This document shows, in pieces, positions 5,643 through 6,138 of a stretch of DNA of 6,138 bases. The notes beneath the pieces are model-generated. The model had not been told where the DNA came from and ran no database searches. It saw only the letters and a list, made by a program, of their open reading frames with translations. The DNA is from an uncultured Limnohabitans sp. (lineage in GTDB: Bacteria; Pseudomonadota; Gammaproteobacteria; Burkholderiales; Burkholderiaceae_C). A program made the translations under genes and the position numbers. The DNA lies in the NCBI RefSeq assembly GCF_937889215.1, contig NZ_CALBEX010000533.1:1-6138 (forward strand), read 5' to 3'. Each line of letters opens with the position of its first letter. Positions within the stretch are counted from its first letter, which is position 1.

Positions 5643-6138
5643 ATGACTTGGGCTGAATTTCTGCCACTGTTTTTCTTGGCTGTGATGGGGTTGTCCCTGC
5701 TGGCTTACGTGATTTTGGATGGTTACGACCTGGGTGTTGGCCTGCTGCTCTTGCAAGCAACCAACGCCGAGAAAGACACCATGATCGCCAGCATCGGTCC
5801 TTTCTGGGATGCCAACGAGACCTGGTTGGTGCTGGGCGTGGGCGTGTTGTTGATCGCCTTTCCGATGGCCCATGGCCTGGTGCTGCAAGCGCTGTACCTG
5901 CCAGTGGCGATGATGCTGATCGGGCTAATTTTGCGCGGTGTGGCGTTTGACTTCCGGGTCAAGGCGCCGCTTCGCTACAAGTCCTTCTGGAACCGCGCGT
6001 TTTTTGCCGGTTCGCTCATGGCCAGTACGTCGCAAGGTTGGATGCTGGGCAGCTACATCACGGGCTTTGCCAATGGGCCGTTGGGCTGGGCATTTAGCCT
6101 GGGCATCGCCTTCACCTTGCCCGCCGCTTATGTGCTGT
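5643..6138 (+). CDS. cydB: Cytochrome bd-type quinol oxidase subunit II, 3'-truncated by the window edge
   Basis: This membrane subunit pairs with CydA in the bd oxidase. The first 165 codons are present; the usual length is about 330-380 residues. It starts at ATG 5643 with AAAGG about 6-10 nt upstream, and the protein begins MTWAEFLPLFFLAVMG. Family landmarks are the DGYDLGVGLLL motif in the first membrane helix (about residues 26-36), FWDANETWLVLGVGVLLIAFP (about 54-74), and ALYLPVAMMLIGLILRGVAFDFR (about 82-104). The 56-nt gap after cydA holds only the ribosome site and no recognisable element. A small third subunit gene (cydX/cydZ type) might follow beyond the window; that is not visible here. 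Confidence 0.95.
   Translation, partial: MTWAEFLPLFFLAVMGLSLLAYVILDGYDLGVGLLLLQATNAEKDTMIASIGPFWDANETWLVLGVGVLLIAFPMAHGLVLQALYLPVAMMLIGLILRGVAFDFRVKAPLRYKSFWNRAFFAGSLMASTSQGWMLGSYITGFANGPLGWAFSLGIAFTLPAAYVL

Overview
The window looks like chromosomal DNA of a betaproteobacterium, most likely Burkholderiales/Comamonadaceae (Limnohabitans or Rhodoferax type). This rests on moderately high GC, the LpdA sequence style and the pairing of a GbsR/MarR-type regulator with cydAB. It is an inference from recognised proteins; no search was run.

Layout. (1) Positions 1-1240, plus strand: 3' part of lpdA, the dihydrolipoyl dehydrogenase (E3) of 2-oxoacid dehydrogenase complexes, followed by an intrinsic terminator at 1270-1301. 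(2) Positions 1335-2004, minus strand: a two-gene toxin-antitoxin module of the HigBA/RelE type, toxin first, with overlapping genes. Its promoter region carries a perfect 14-bp palindrome. (3) Positions 2045-2236, plus strand: a decayed second copy of the 3' end of lpdA, with an internal deletion and frame changes, followed by a second terminator with the same stem (2261-2292). The toxin-antitoxin module is therefore bracketed by two copies of the lpdA 3' end. (4) Positions 2315-3371, minus strand: an Old Yellow Enzyme family ene-reductase whose reading frame is broken at a run of six G (2927-2932). (5) Positions 3372-3606: a divergent intergenic region with three inverted repeats. (6) Positions 3607-6138, plus strand: a GbsR/MarR-family regulator, then cydA (short-Q-loop, CIO-type cytochrome bd oxidase subunit I) and the 5' part of cydB. 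This forms a probable regulator-oxidase operon that runs off the window.

How the genes fit together. LpdA feeds NADH from pyruvate or 2-oxoglutarate oxidation into respiration. CydAB is a terminal quinol oxidase, probably controlled by the regulator in front of it. A palindrome overlapping the regulator's predicted -35 box suggests autoregulation. The ene-reductase is divergent from this operon and may share regulatory DNA with it. No CRISPR array, tRNA, rRNA or transposase gene was seen. The most unusual part is the module-plus-duplication arrangement at 1115-2295. I did not find convincing evidence of an entirely new system.
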